From Urbifossiella limnaea (GTDB lineage: Bacteria > Planctomycetota > Planctomycetia > Gemmatales > Gemmataceae): a stretch of DNA of 64,000 nucleotides. This document shows, one piece after another, positions 53,758 through 61,499 of the stretch; the first letter of the stretch is position 1; each line of letters opens with the position of its first letter. The notes under the pieces were generated by a model. It had not been told where the DNA came from. It did no database searches and saw nothing but the letters and a program-made list of their open reading frames with translations. The stretch spans positions 248,001 through 312,000 of the forward strand of contig NZ_CP036273.1 of NCBI RefSeq assembly GCF_007747215.1. Direction: 5' to 3'. A program made the translations under genes and the position numbers.

Positions 53758-54117
53758 CTCGCCGGCCACGAGGCGTGCCGTCCGCCGCACCGCCAGGCGC
53801 GGGTGAGCGGCCGCTGCGGCGCGCACGTCGGCGGGGCAGCCGCGCTGGTACAGCGCCGCGCACATCAGCGCCGTGCCGAGGTTCGCGTCGGGGTCGGCGG
53901 CGCCGAGCGCGAACAGGGTGCGGCACTCGTCCGCCGTGAGGTGGGCGCGCTCCTCGGCCCAGTCGCGGGCGGCGGCCCACCGCCACGCCCGCGCCGACAC
54001 GTCCGGCGCGGCCGCGGCGTAGCGGGTGAAGTCGGCCGCGGACTCGGCGCTCACGAGGCCGGCGGCGTACCAGCTGGGCGGAAACACGGCGCCCCCACGG
54101 TCAGTGCACCACAGCAT
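53746..54117 (-). CDS. Protein of unknown function
   Basis: 123 residues from the ATG at 54117 (MLWCTDRGGAVFPPSWYAAG). Predicted helical, Ala/Arg-rich (ARAWRWAAARDWAEERAHLT, CRTLFALGAADPDANLGTAL) with two Cys-containing helices (LMCAALYQRGCPADV). I do not recognise it; the pattern of short helices suggests an ankyrin- or TPR-like fragment. Its 3' end lies in a hairpin arm. An upstream GTG-like extension would run into the palindrome at 54118-54167. Confidence 0.6.
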   Translation of the reverse strand: MLWCTDRGGAVFPPSWYAAGLVSAESAADFTRYAAAAPDVSARAWRWAAARDWAEERAHLTADECRTLFALGAADPDANLGTALMCAALYQRGCPADVRAAAAAHPRLAVRRTARLVAGERPA

Positions 54118-54167
54118 ACGCCGCCCGCGGCGTCGCGACACCGACGCCGCGACGCCGCGGGCGGCGT
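54118..54167. repeat. Perfect 20-base-arm palindrome between divergent genes
   Basis: Arms 54118-54137 and 54148-54167 (ACGCCGCCCGCGGCGTCGCG) are perfect, loop of 10 bases. It occupies the whole gap between a start codon on each strand and could be a shared operator or a hairpin element. Confidence 0.85.
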
Positions 54168-54172
54168 AAACT
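54167..54172 (+). promoter_or_regulatory. Candidate -10 of a near-leaderless transcript
   Basis: TAAACT ends seven bases before the ATG at 54180 (GCGTAAACTTCTCCGTATG). Similar to the context at 30205. Confidence 0.35.
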
Positions 54173-54179
54173 TCTCCGT

Positions 54180-55043
54180 ATGCGCGCCACCCCCGACCGC
54201 GCCGCCGAGCTGGCGGCGCTCGACGCCAAAATCAACGCCCTCCTCCCGCCGCGCTACCAGCACTGCTACGGCTCCGTGCGCACCGGCTCGATGGGCTCCG
54301 CCCCGCTCACGTTCGGCCCCGACGGGCTCGTCGCGTGGGACCGCATCTGGACGACGTTCTGCGACCTGGCCCTCGCCGGCGGCCCGCCGCACCGCGGCAC
54401 CCTGCTCGAACCCGTCGATCCCAAGAGCGTCGCCGCCGAGCCGGCCCGCTACCGCACCATCGCCGACGAGATCGCCCGCGCCTTCGCGCTCGTCACCGGG
54501 CTCCCCGTGCTGACCGACGAGCCGGGCTGGGTGGGCGTGCGCTGCGAGTCGGCGGACATGGCGGCGTGGCTGCTCGCGGCGGTGACGGCGGAGAACGTGA
54601 CCGCCCGCCGCCGCGGCGACTGCCTCGACCTCCCCGCGGGGCCGCGGTTCGTGCTCGGCAAGGAGGTGAAGAACGTGGTGGTGGCGCTGGCGAAGACGTG
54701 CCACTACTGGAGCGGCCACATGCCCGACGAGTGGGTGGCGCGGCCGGACCCGCCCGAGCCGATCGGCCCGCCCGCGGCCCCGGTCGCGGACCGCGCCGCG
54801 CTCGTCGCCCCGATCGCCGCCGCCGGCTGGCCGACGGAGTCGAAGCGGTACGCGGGCTGGGTGGGGCTGGAGTGCGCGGACGAGGACGCGGCGGTGTGGC
54901 TGCTGCGGGCGGTGGCGGTGGCCGACGTGCTGGTCCGCCGCGAGGGGGCGACGGTGTACGTGCCGACGGGCGCGACGCCGGCCGAGGCGGAGCGGGTGGC
55001 CGGGGTGCTCACCAACGCCCGCGACCTGTGGGCCGCGCGCTAG
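54180..55043 (+). CDS. Protein with an internal duplication, unknown function
   Basis: 287 residues. Two similar segments of ~60 residues are visible: around 117-180 (GWVGVRCESADMAAWLLAAV, LDLPAGP) and around 225-285 (GWVGLECADEDAAVWLLRAV, VYVPTGA), each followed by a helix ending in W. The N-terminal ~110 residues (HCYGSVRTGSMGSAPLTFGP) are distinct. No membrane segment. I do not recognise the family. It ends in a CTAG shared with the stop of the convergent J-like gene. Confidence 0.7.
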   Translation: MRATPDRAAELAALDAKINALLPPRYQHCYGSVRTGSMGSAPLTFGPDGLVAWDRIWTTFCDLALAGGPPHRGTLLEPVDPKSVAAEPARYRTIADEIARAFALVTGLPVLTDEPGWVGVRCESADMAAWLLAAVTAENVTARRRGDCLDLPAGPRFVLGKEVKNVVVALAKTCHYWSGHMPDEWVARPDPPEPIGPPAAPVADRAALVAPIAAAGWPTESKRYAGWVGLECADEDAAVWLLRAVAVADVLVRREGATVYVPTGATPAEAERVAGVLTNARDLWAAR

Positions 55044-56428
55044 TCCCCCAGCCGGCAGGCGAGCCACACCACCCGCAGGGCGCCGTCGCCGCGGAGCAAG
55101 TGCACCGCCTCGCGGACCGCCGCCGTGGGGTGGAGGCGGCAGGCGTCGGCGAACGCCAGCGGGTCCACGGCCTCGGCCAGCAGGAACGACAGCAGCTCGC
55201 CGCGCAGCCCGTCGTAGTCGCGCCGCCACCCGGCGGGGAAGCCGGCCGCCAGCCCGCGGATCAGGTCGGCGTCCGGCCCCGGCTCGGCCGGCGGGTGCGC
55301 CGCGCGGTAGTCTTCCAGCGCCCGCGTGATCAGGAACACGAACGCCCGCTGCGCCTCGTGCGGGCACCGGTCCAGCGCGCCGAGCGCCGCCAGCGGCCGG
55401 GCCGCCACCTCGCCGATCACGCGGCCGAGCGGCACCGGGTGGAGGTCGCCGCACCAGGCGTGCGGCACCAGCCCCAGCAGGCCGAACGACCCGAGCGTCT
55501 CGGTGTACCCGCGCCACGCCCGCGCCAGGTACTCGGCCTCGTCGATCCGGTCGAAGTGCGAGCTGTACCGGAGTTCGAGGTGGCGGAGCTTGTCGAGCTC
55601 GGCCCGGCACAGGTCGTAGACGCGCGGCGGCCGCAGCCACGCCGCCCACCCGTGCGCCGCCACCAGCAGGTCGAGCCACGCCGGCTCGTTCTCGTACGGC
55701 AGCGTTCGGGCCAGGGTGCGCAGGTCGGACGCGGCCGGCACCCACGCCTCGGACCGCCCCGCGGCGGCGACGCGCCACCGGCCGACGGTCAGCCGGTCGC
55801 GGCCGGCGGCGGCCGCCTCCAGCAGCCCGGCGTAGGGGCCGTGCAGCGCCGCGGTCGGGTCGGCGTCGAGCTCGCGGCGGTACAGTTCCGCGGCAGCGCC
55901 GCTCAGCCCGCCGGCCTTCAGTGCGGCGGCGAGCCAGTCGTGCCGGGTGCGGGTGGCGTCGAGGGCGGGGTTGAGGCCGAGGAGCCAGTACAGCCGCAGC
56001 GGCAGGTCGCCGCGCGTATCGCCGTCGTCGCTGAGGCGGACCAGCCCGGCGTAGGCCGCGGTCTCGTCGCCGGCGACGGCGAGCTCCCACAGCCGGTCCA
56101 CGTCGTCGCCGCGCGCGGGTTCGGGCTCGGCCCGGCGTGGCGGTTCCGGCTCCGGGCGCGGCGCGGCGTCCGGCCCCGGGTCGCGCCGCGGCGGCGCGGC
56201 GTCCCAGTGGAACTCGGGCGGCGGGGCGAGCCAGCGGAAGCCTTCGAGGCAGGCCTCGTAGGCCTCGCGGACGCGGCGGAACTGCTCGGGCGCGTGCTCG
56301 GGCTTGAACCGCTTGATGAGGCGGGTGTAGGCCCGCTTGATGTCGATCTCGGCGGCGCCGCGCTCGACGCCGAGGACCGCGAACGGGTCGGTCGGCCACT
56401 CGGCGGGGTCGTCGGGCAGGTCGGGCAT
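55040..56428 (-). CDS. J-like domain protein (DjlB/DjlC-like), degenerate HPD
   Basis: 462 residues. The N-terminus (DPFAVLGVERGAAEIDIKRA, then YTRLIKRFKPEHAPEQFRRV) is a J domain in sequence, but the HPD motif is replaced by HAP, so the classical stimulation of Hsp70 ATPase may be lost or altered. The rest (about 110-462) is a helical region of unknown fold. E. coli pairs HscC with DjlB/DjlC proteins of similar size and architecture. Here the HscC-like gene heads an operon on the same strand ending 200 bases upstream, with a hairpin between. Its stop overlaps the neighbouring convergent gene by four bases. Confidence 0.8.
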   Translation of the reverse strand: MPDLPDDPAEWPTDPFAVLGVERGAAEIDIKRAYTRLIKRFKPEHAPEQFRRVREAYEACLEGFRWLAPPPEFHWDAAPPRRDPGPDAAPRPEPEPPRRAEPEPARGDDVDRLWELAVAGDETAAYAGLVRLSDDGDTRGDLPLRLYWLLGLNPALDATRTRHDWLAAALKAGGLSGAAAELYRRELDADPTAALHGPYAGLLEAAAAGRDRLTVGRWRVAAAGRSEAWVPAASDLRTLARTLPYENEPAWLDLLVAAHGWAAWLRPPRVYDLCRAELDKLRHLELRYSSHFDRIDEAEYLARAWRGYTETLGSFGLLGLVPHAWCGDLHPVPLGRVIGEVAARPLAALGALDRCPHEAQRAFVFLITRALEDYRAAHPPAEPGPDADLIRGLAAGFPAGWRRDYDGLRGELLSFLLAEAVDPLAFADACRLHPTAAVREAVHLLRGDGALRVVWLACRLGD

Positions 56429-56467
56429 CAGGCAACCTTCGGGCGGCCGGGCCGGTGTCGGGTGCTT

Positions 56468-56531
56468 GTTAGGCCGGGGCGCAAGCCCCGTCCGGTATCT
56501 GAGCCCGACGGGGCTTGCGCCCCGGCCTAAC
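56468..56531. repeat. Family-3 hairpin (copy A)
   Basis: 25-base perfect arms (56468-56492, 56507-56531), GTTAGGCCGGGGCGCAAGCC outward, loop of 14 bases. The 25-base arms are identical to those at 61396-61460; loops differ. It lies between the HscC operon's last gene and the J-like gene. Confidence 0.95.
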
Positions 56532-56627
56532 GGCTCGCCGGTGCCCGTGTGGCCGAAGCCCGACGTCGAGCGGTAGTCGGACTACGACCAAGTCCCGAGC
56601 CGGCGGCAGGCCCGTGCGGTTCGGGCA

Positions 56628-57350
56628 TCACGGTGTCTTACCGGCCGGCTTCCCGGCGGCGACCCAGTCGGCGTACCCGGCCGGCGGCCCGAGCAGCCTC
56701 CGGAAGCGCGGGGCGACGTGGTACGCCTGGTACGACTGCACTTCGGCCGGCGTGAACGTCGTCCGTGTCGGGGGCCCCGCCCCGGCCCGCCCGGGGGACA
56801 GTTGGCCCACCAGCACCAGTGCGATCACCGCCACGCCCGCCACCCCGGAGCAGAACAGGAGGCTCTGGTTGACCCGGTCGGCCAGGAAGCCCTTCAGACT
56901 CCACTTGTGCCCCCGGCGGCGCGAGCGTCGGTCCAGGACCACGCCCAGACCGTCCAGCGTGTCGTACAGGAACTCGACGAACACGACGGCCGTCGTCCGC
57001 CTCGCCTCGCGCTTCTCGACCCGGGCCCGCCGGCGGATCGCGGCGAGCTCGCGGACGAGCTGGTCGAGAGTCGTCGGCGTCGGGTCGTCGCCCGCTTCGC
57101 GGGTCACGTCGAGGCCGGATTCGAGAAGCCCAAGTCGGGCCGCGGCGGGTCCGTAGGCGGCCGCCGAGAGTCGGTCGTACCGCGCGCCCCGTTTCGCCGG
57201 CGGCAGCGACCAGTACGCCGCCGCGAACCCCTCGACCGCGGCGCGGAACTCGGCCGCGCGGGTGGCGACCGACCACGGCGCGGCGTCCTCCGGCGGCAGG
57301 AAGCCGACGGCCGGAAGGCGCGCCAACAGGTCCGCGCGGGCCGGCGGCAT
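56628..57350 (-). CDS. HscC-operon membrane protein D (paralogue family)
   Basis: 240 residues. Shared family parts: the N-terminal LLARLPAVGFLPPEDAA, the middle YWSLPPAKRGARYDRLSAAA then GPAAARLGLLESGLDV, a membrane helix near 170-190 (VAGVAVIALVLVG), and the C-terminal TFTPAEVQSYQAYHV and YADWVAAGKPAG. It is the last of four related genes after the Hsp70 gene; the preceding paralogue ends 24 bases upstream, so this gene has its own start. Function unknown; likely cytoplasmic N-terminus with a short external C-terminus, orientation not determined. Confidence 0.75.
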   Translation of the reverse strand: MPPARADLLARLPAVGFLPPEDAAPWSVATRAAEFRAAVEGFAAAYWSLPPAKRGARYDRLSAAAYGPAAARLGLLESGLDVTREAGDDPTPTTLDQLVRELAAIRRRARVEKREARRTTAVVFVEFLYDTLDGLGVVLDRRSRRRGHKWSLKGFLADRVNQSLLFCSGVAGVAVIALVLVGQLSPGRAGAGPPTRTTFTPAEVQSYQAYHVAPRFRRLLGPPAGYADWVAAGKPAGKTP

Positions 57351-57373
57351 CGGCTCCTTTCCGTGGTGGTGGT

Positions 57374-57745
57374 TCACCGCACAAGTCCGCCGAGGCACCC
57401 GCACACCATGATGAACACGACCGCCACCCCGCCGAGGACGATCAGCGCCGTCATCGGCAACACGAACAGCCGGCCCGCCACCCGTTCCAGCCAGCGGCCG
57501 CGCCGCTCGCGCACCGCCGCCGCCTCGTTCGCCGCCAGCGCCGTGCGGAACGCCGCGACCGCCGCCGACACCGCCGCCGGGTCGGCCGTCGGCTCCCACG
57601 GCGGCACCCGCTCCACGCCCGCCCACGACCGCGGCGGCTTCCCGACCGGCCGCGGCCGCGCCCACGGGGCCACGTCCGGGGGTGGCACGAACCCCAGCGC
57701 CGGCAGCCGCGCCAGCAGCGCCGCGCGGGCGGCGGGGTCGGTCAC
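57374..57745 (-). CDS. HscC-operon membrane protein C (short paralogue)
   Basis: 123 residues. It has the N-terminal family motif LLARLPALGFVPPPDVAPW and one membrane helix near the end (TALIVLGGVAVVFIMVCGCL), but lacks the middle LPPAxRR region and the C-terminal W-V-x-x-G-R-P motif, so it is a truncated family member. The start GTG overlaps the upstream stop (GTGA). Confidence 0.75.
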   Translation of the reverse strand: MTDPAARAALLARLPALGFVPPPDVAPWARPRPVGKPPRSWAGVERVPPWEPTADPAAVSAAVAAFRTALAANEAAAVRERRGRWLERVAGRLFVLPMTALIVLGGVAVVFIMVCGCLGGLVR

Positions 57746-58743
57746 GGCGCGAACCCCGCCTTCGGCCGGCCGAGTTCCACCCACCGGTCGTACCGCGGCG
57801 GCGGCCGCTCGCCCGGCCGCATTGCCTTCGACTGCTTCATGATGTCGTAGACCCTGAAGTCCTGCACCTCATGCGCCGTGAACCGCTCGCCCGTCGGCGA
57901 CCGTCCCGCCTTCGGGAGCGGCGGGCCGACGGCCGGCGGCCCCACGTCCGGGAAGTTCGGCGGGTGGATCTGCGGGAAGTTCGGCGGGTTGAAGTCCGGG
58001 AAGTTCGGCCCGACGCCCGGCGGCCGCGTGTCGATCGGCGGCATCACCGGCGGCGTGACCACCGGCGGCCGGTACGGCGGTGGTTGGGACGACGACCGCG
58101 ACGGCCCGCCGGCGGCGAAGATGAGCCGCAGCACGACGACGACGACAACCAGGATCGCCCCCGGCCCGGACAGGCAGCCCAGGCCGCCGGCCGCGGCGGG
58201 TGCGACGGCGACCGGCTGCGGGCGGCGCCGCACCCACGCCTTCGACTCCGCCACCGCCGCCACCGCCGCCGGCCGCTCGCCGCGGGTGAACCAGTCGAAC
58301 AGCCGCGCGTCGAGCCGGGCCAGCGGCAGGTCGGAGCGGAGCACCGCCCGCGCCGCGGTCGCCCACGCCGTGCCGGTGCGGTCGGCCGCGGTCAGCCACG
58401 CGAGGCGGCGCGCGGCGCGGGCCGCCGGCGGCATCACGAACAGCTCCTTCACCAGCTGCGCGACCTCCGCGGCCCGCGGGTCGGCCTGCGCCACGGGCTC
58501 GACGCCGAGGCCGGGTTCGAGCGCCACCAGCCGCGCCGCCGCGGGGCCGACCGGGTCGTCGGCGAGTGCCTGCCAGCGCTCGCGCCGGTCGGCCGGGTTC
58601 AAGCCCCAGAACGCGGCCGCGAGCGCCTGCACGTCGGCGTCGAAGGCGACGTGGGGGTCGGTCGGCACGGCGGCGGGCGGCGGCGGGGCGAACCCGAGCC
58701 GCGGCAGCGCGCGGAGGACGGCGGTGCGGTCGGGCGGGCTCAT
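57742..58743 (-). CDS. HscC-operon membrane protein B (paralogue family)
   Basis: 333 residues. Family parts: LRALPRLGFAPPPPAA, FWGLNPADRRERWQALADD and GPAAARLVALEPGLGVEP, then ELFVMPPAARAARRLAWL; membrane helix ~195-215 (GAILVVVVVVLRLIFAAG); a Pro-rich region with N-F-P-D/Q repeats (PNFPDFNPPNFPQIHPPNFP); C-terminal FTAHEVQDF, RYDRWVELGRPKAG. Start ATG overlaps the upstream stop in TGATG. The family's conserved C-terminus on the far side of the membrane suggests a common partner. Confidence 0.78.
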   Translation of the reverse strand: MSPPDRTAVLRALPRLGFAPPPPAAVPTDPHVAFDADVQALAAAFWGLNPADRRERWQALADDPVGPAAARLVALEPGLGVEPVAQADPRAAEVAQLVKELFVMPPAARAARRLAWLTAADRTGTAWATAARAVLRSDLPLARLDARLFDWFTRGERPAAVAAVAESKAWVRRRPQPVAVAPAAAGGLGCLSGPGAILVVVVVVLRLIFAAGGPSRSSSQPPPYRPPVVTPPVMPPIDTRPPGVGPNFPDFNPPNFPQIHPPNFPDVGPPAVGPPLPKAGRSPTGERFTAHEVQDFRVYDIMKQSKAMRPGERPPPRYDRWVELGRPKAGFAP

Positions 58744-59555
58744 CAGTTCACCCCCGCGGGGCGGCCGGCTCTCACCCACTCGTCGTACCGCCGCGGCACC
58801 GGTCTGTCCCACCCGTTCCGCTCGTAGGCGGCCAGCGCTTCCGCCTCCGCCGCGGTGAACGGGTTCGTGGGAGCGACCCGGGCGCGGGGTGGCGGCGGCC
58901 GCAGGGCCGGCGCCGGGGCCGGGCGTTCGATCGGGGCCGAGCGAACGGCGACGAAGAAGACGACGAGGGAAACCGCGAACAGGAGGCCGGCGGCGTACCC
59001 CACGACCGACGCGACCCGGTCGGCCCACTGCCGTCGGGCGCGGGCGCGGTTCTGGTATTCGACCCACGGGTCGAGCGCGACCCGGGCCGGCGGGTGCCGC
59101 GCGGCGAGGGCGGCGATCAGTCGCGCGTCGAGTTCCGCCAGCGCCGGGTCGGCGAGGCACGCGGCACGGCCGGCGGCGCGCCAGCGGGGGAAGCTCGCGG
59201 CGCACCCGACGAGCCACGCGGTTCGCCGCGCCGCCCGCGCCCGCGGCGGCACCGTGACCAGCTCGCGCGCCACCGCCGCCACCGCCGCCGCGTCCGACTC
59301 GGGCTGCGTCGCCGGCGTCACGTCGAGGCCGTCGCCCAACTCGGCGAGCCACGCCGCGGCCGGGCCGGTGGCGCGCGTGCTGAGTGCTTCCCACCGGGTG
59401 CGCCGCTCGGCCGGCGGCATGGCCCAGAACTCGGCCGTGAACGCCCGCACGTCCGCCGCGAACTGCGTCACCGCGTCGCCCGTGGGCACGGCGCCGTCGG
59501 GCGGTGTGAACCCGTGGCCCGGGAGCGCGCGGAGGAACGCGGCGCGGGGCGTCAC
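58743..59555 (-). CDS. HscC-operon membrane protein A (paralogue family)
   Basis: 270 residues from a GTG. Family parts: FLRALPGHGFTPPDGAV, FWAMPPAERRTRWEALSTR and GPAAAWLAELGDGLDVTP, VPPRARAARRTAWL; membrane helix ~190-212 (VGYAAGLLFAVSLVVFFVAV); C-terminal NPFTAAEAEALAAY and PRRYDEWVRAGRPAG. It follows the Hsp70 gene directly (GTGA overlap), making translation coupled. I know no named family. Confidence 0.78.
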   Translation of the reverse strand: MTPRAAFLRALPGHGFTPPDGAVPTGDAVTQFAADVRAFTAEFWAMPPAERRTRWEALSTRATGPAAAWLAELGDGLDVTPATQPESDAAAVAAVARELVTVPPRARAARRTAWLVGCAASFPRWRAAGRAACLADPALAELDARLIAALAARHPPARVALDPWVEYQNRARARRQWADRVASVVGYAAGLLFAVSLVVFFVAVRSAPIERPAPAPALRPPPPRARVAPTNPFTAAEAEALAAYERNGWDRPVPRRYDEWVRAGRPAGVN

Positions 59556-61291
59556 TCGGCGTCCCCCGCGTCGTCGCCGGTCGGGTCGTGCGCCGACAGG
59601 AAGTGCCGCAGCATCTCCCGCGCGGACGCCACCGCCGCCGGCTCCTGCGACTCCAGCGCCGCCTCGAACCCGTCCAGCAGCTCGCTCAGGATGCGCCGCG
59701 GCTCGGTGGACAGCTCCTTGAACACCCGCTCGGCCCGCGCCAGCAGGAAGCGGTTCTCCGCCTCCTCGCGCGGGTGCGCCTTCAGCTTCGCCATCGCTTC
59801 CACCGCCGCCCGCACCTGCGCTTCGGTCAGCCCCTTGGCGTGCCGGGTGATGACGTGCGTCACCGTCTTCTTCGTCGCCACCACCGTCGCCTGCACTTCG
59901 AGGACGCCGTTCAGGTCGTAGGTGAAGCGGATGTCCACGCCCTGACCCGCGGGGCCGGGCGGGAAGCCCTTCACGTCGAACTCGCCGAGCAGCAGGTTCT
60001 CGCCGACGCGCCGGCTCTCGCCCTGGTACACCTTCAGCGTGATCATCGGCTGGTTCGGCGACATGGTGAAGTACCGCTTCACCCGGCTGATGGGGATGGT
60101 GGTGTTGCGGTCGATCACCGGGTCGAAGTAGCCGGCCTGGATGTCCTGGCCGAACGTCTTCGCCACCTCCACCCCGAGGGTGAACGGCGACACGTCGGTC
60201 ACCACCAGGTCGTCCACGGCGCCGGCCTTCGCCACCAGCCCGGCCTGCACGGCGGCCCCGAGGGCCACCACCTCGTCGGGGTTGAGGCGGCCCTGCGGCG
60301 GCTTGCCGAAGTAGTCGGCCACGAGCTTCACCACCACCGGCATCCGCGTCGCCCCGCCGACCAGGATGACCTCGTCGATCTTGTCGCGGGTCAGCTTCGT
60401 GTCGGCGAGCGCCCGGCGGATCGGCAGCTCGCACCGGGCCAGCGTCGGCCCCACCCACTTCTCCAGCTGCTCGCGGGTGATCGTGACTTCCCGCGCCGCC
60501 GCGCCGTACTCGCCGGCCGCGTCCGGCACGCGGACCGCGGCGCCGTCCTCCTTCGACAGCCGCCGCTTGGCCAGCTCGCACTGCTGGATGAGCCGCGACA
60601 CCAGCAGCGGCGTCACCGCCTCGGCGCGCTCGAACGACTGGCCGAGCCCCTCCAGCACGCGCGCCGCCATCGTGCGGGTGAAGTCCTCGCCGCCGAGCGA
60701 CGTTTCGCCGGCCGAGGCGCGCACCTCCAGCGTGCCGTCGAAGATCTCGACCACGGACACGTCGAACGTGCCGCCGCCGAGGTCGAAGATGAGGAGCGTG
60801 CGGTCGGTGCGGCCCTCGTGGAACCCGTAGGCCACGGCCGCGGCCGTCGGCTCGTTCAGGATGCGCTCGACGGTGAGGCCGGCGATGCGGCCGGCGGCGA
60901 GGGTGGCCTTCCGCTGGCGGTCGTTGAAGTAGGCCGGGCAGGTGACGACGGCGCGGGTGACCGGGCAGCCGAAGTGCGCCTCGGCGTCGGCCTTCAGCGA
61001 GCGGAGCACGAGGCCGGACAGCTCCTCGGGCGTGAACGACTTGCCGCCGACGGTGTGGGTGTGGTCGGTGCCCATGTGCCGCTTGAACAGCGCGGCGCAG
61101 CGGTCGGGGCGGAGGACTTGCAGTTCCTTCGCCGCGGCGCCGACGAGCACCTTGCCGTCCTCGTCGACGCCGACGACGGACGGGGTGAGGCGGCCGCCGA
61201 GGGCGTTGGGGATGATGGTGGGGCCGTCGGGGCCGAGGTGGGCGACGGCGGAGTTGGTGGTGCCGAGGTCGATGCCGATGATGGGGTCCAC
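59552..61291 (-). CDS. hscC: Hsp70-family chaperone, HscC type
   Basis: 579 residues, shorter than DnaK (~640), as for HscC. The N-terminus GIDLGTTNSAVAHLG, the HscC-typical RCAALFKRHMGTDHTHTVGG, the ATPase motifs VVTCPAYFNDRQRKAT, FDLGGGTFDVSVVEI and VILVGGATRMP, and a substrate-binding domain (NTTIPISRVKRYFT) are intact; the lid is short. HscC-type Hsp70s act with specialised J proteins on few clients. Here it heads an operon with four membrane paralogues and a J-like gene further on. GTG start; a GC-rich inverted repeat (61317-61348) lies in the upstream region; a family-3 hairpin follows. Confidence 0.9.
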   Translation of the reverse strand: MDPIIGIDLGTTNSAVAHLGPDGPTIIPNALGGRLTPSVVGVDEDGKVLVGAAAKELQVLRPDRCAALFKRHMGTDHTHTVGGKSFTPEELSGLVLRSLKADAEAHFGCPVTRAVVTCPAYFNDRQRKATLAAGRIAGLTVERILNEPTAAAVAYGFHEGRTDRTLLIFDLGGGTFDVSVVEIFDGTLEVRASAGETSLGGEDFTRTMAARVLEGLGQSFERAEAVTPLLVSRLIQQCELAKRRLSKEDGAAVRVPDAAGEYGAAAREVTITREQLEKWVGPTLARCELPIRRALADTKLTRDKIDEVILVGGATRMPVVVKLVADYFGKPPQGRLNPDEVVALGAAVQAGLVAKAGAVDDLVVTDVSPFTLGVEVAKTFGQDIQAGYFDPVIDRNTTIPISRVKRYFTMSPNQPMITLKVYQGESRRVGENLLLGEFDVKGFPPGPAGQGVDIRFTYDLNGVLEVQATVVATKKTVTHVITRHAKGLTEAQVRAAVEAMAKLKAHPREEAENRFLLARAERVFKELSTEPRRILSELLDGFEAALESQEPAAVASAREMLRHFLSAHDPTGDDAGDAE

Positions 61292-61316
61292 GGGGCGGCT
61301 CCGGGCGGCCCCTGTG

Positions 61317-61348
61317 GGCGGGCGGCGGGTTGATTTTCGCCGCCCGCC
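61317..61348. repeat. Short GC-rich inverted repeat before hscC
   Basis: Arms 61317-61327 and 61338-61348 (GGCGGGCGGCG type), 11 bases each, 26 bases before the hscC start. It is not a CIRCE element (no TTAGCACTC) but could affect expression. Confidence 0.45.
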
Positions 61349-61395
61349 GCGCGACCGTCAACGGGCGCGGCGCGCCGACAGACTCCGGCAAACGC

Positions 61396-61460
61396 GTTAG
61401 GCCGGGGCGCAAGCCCCGTCGGGATTGAGACACCCGACGGGGCTTGCGCCCCGGCCTAAC
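61396..61460. repeat. Family-3 hairpin (copy B)
   Basis: 28-base perfect arms (61396-61423, 61433-61460), 9-base loop. The outer 25 bases of each arm match copy A at 56468. Copies A and B lie outside opposite ends of the HscC operon. Confidence 0.95.
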
Positions 61461-61499
61461 GGCTGGCCAAACTCCACAGGCATACCCGCGGGGCGGCCG

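Noticed and set aside
61317-61348. CIRCE/HrcA operator before hscC
   Set aside because: The palindrome is GC-only and lacks the TTAGCACTC core.
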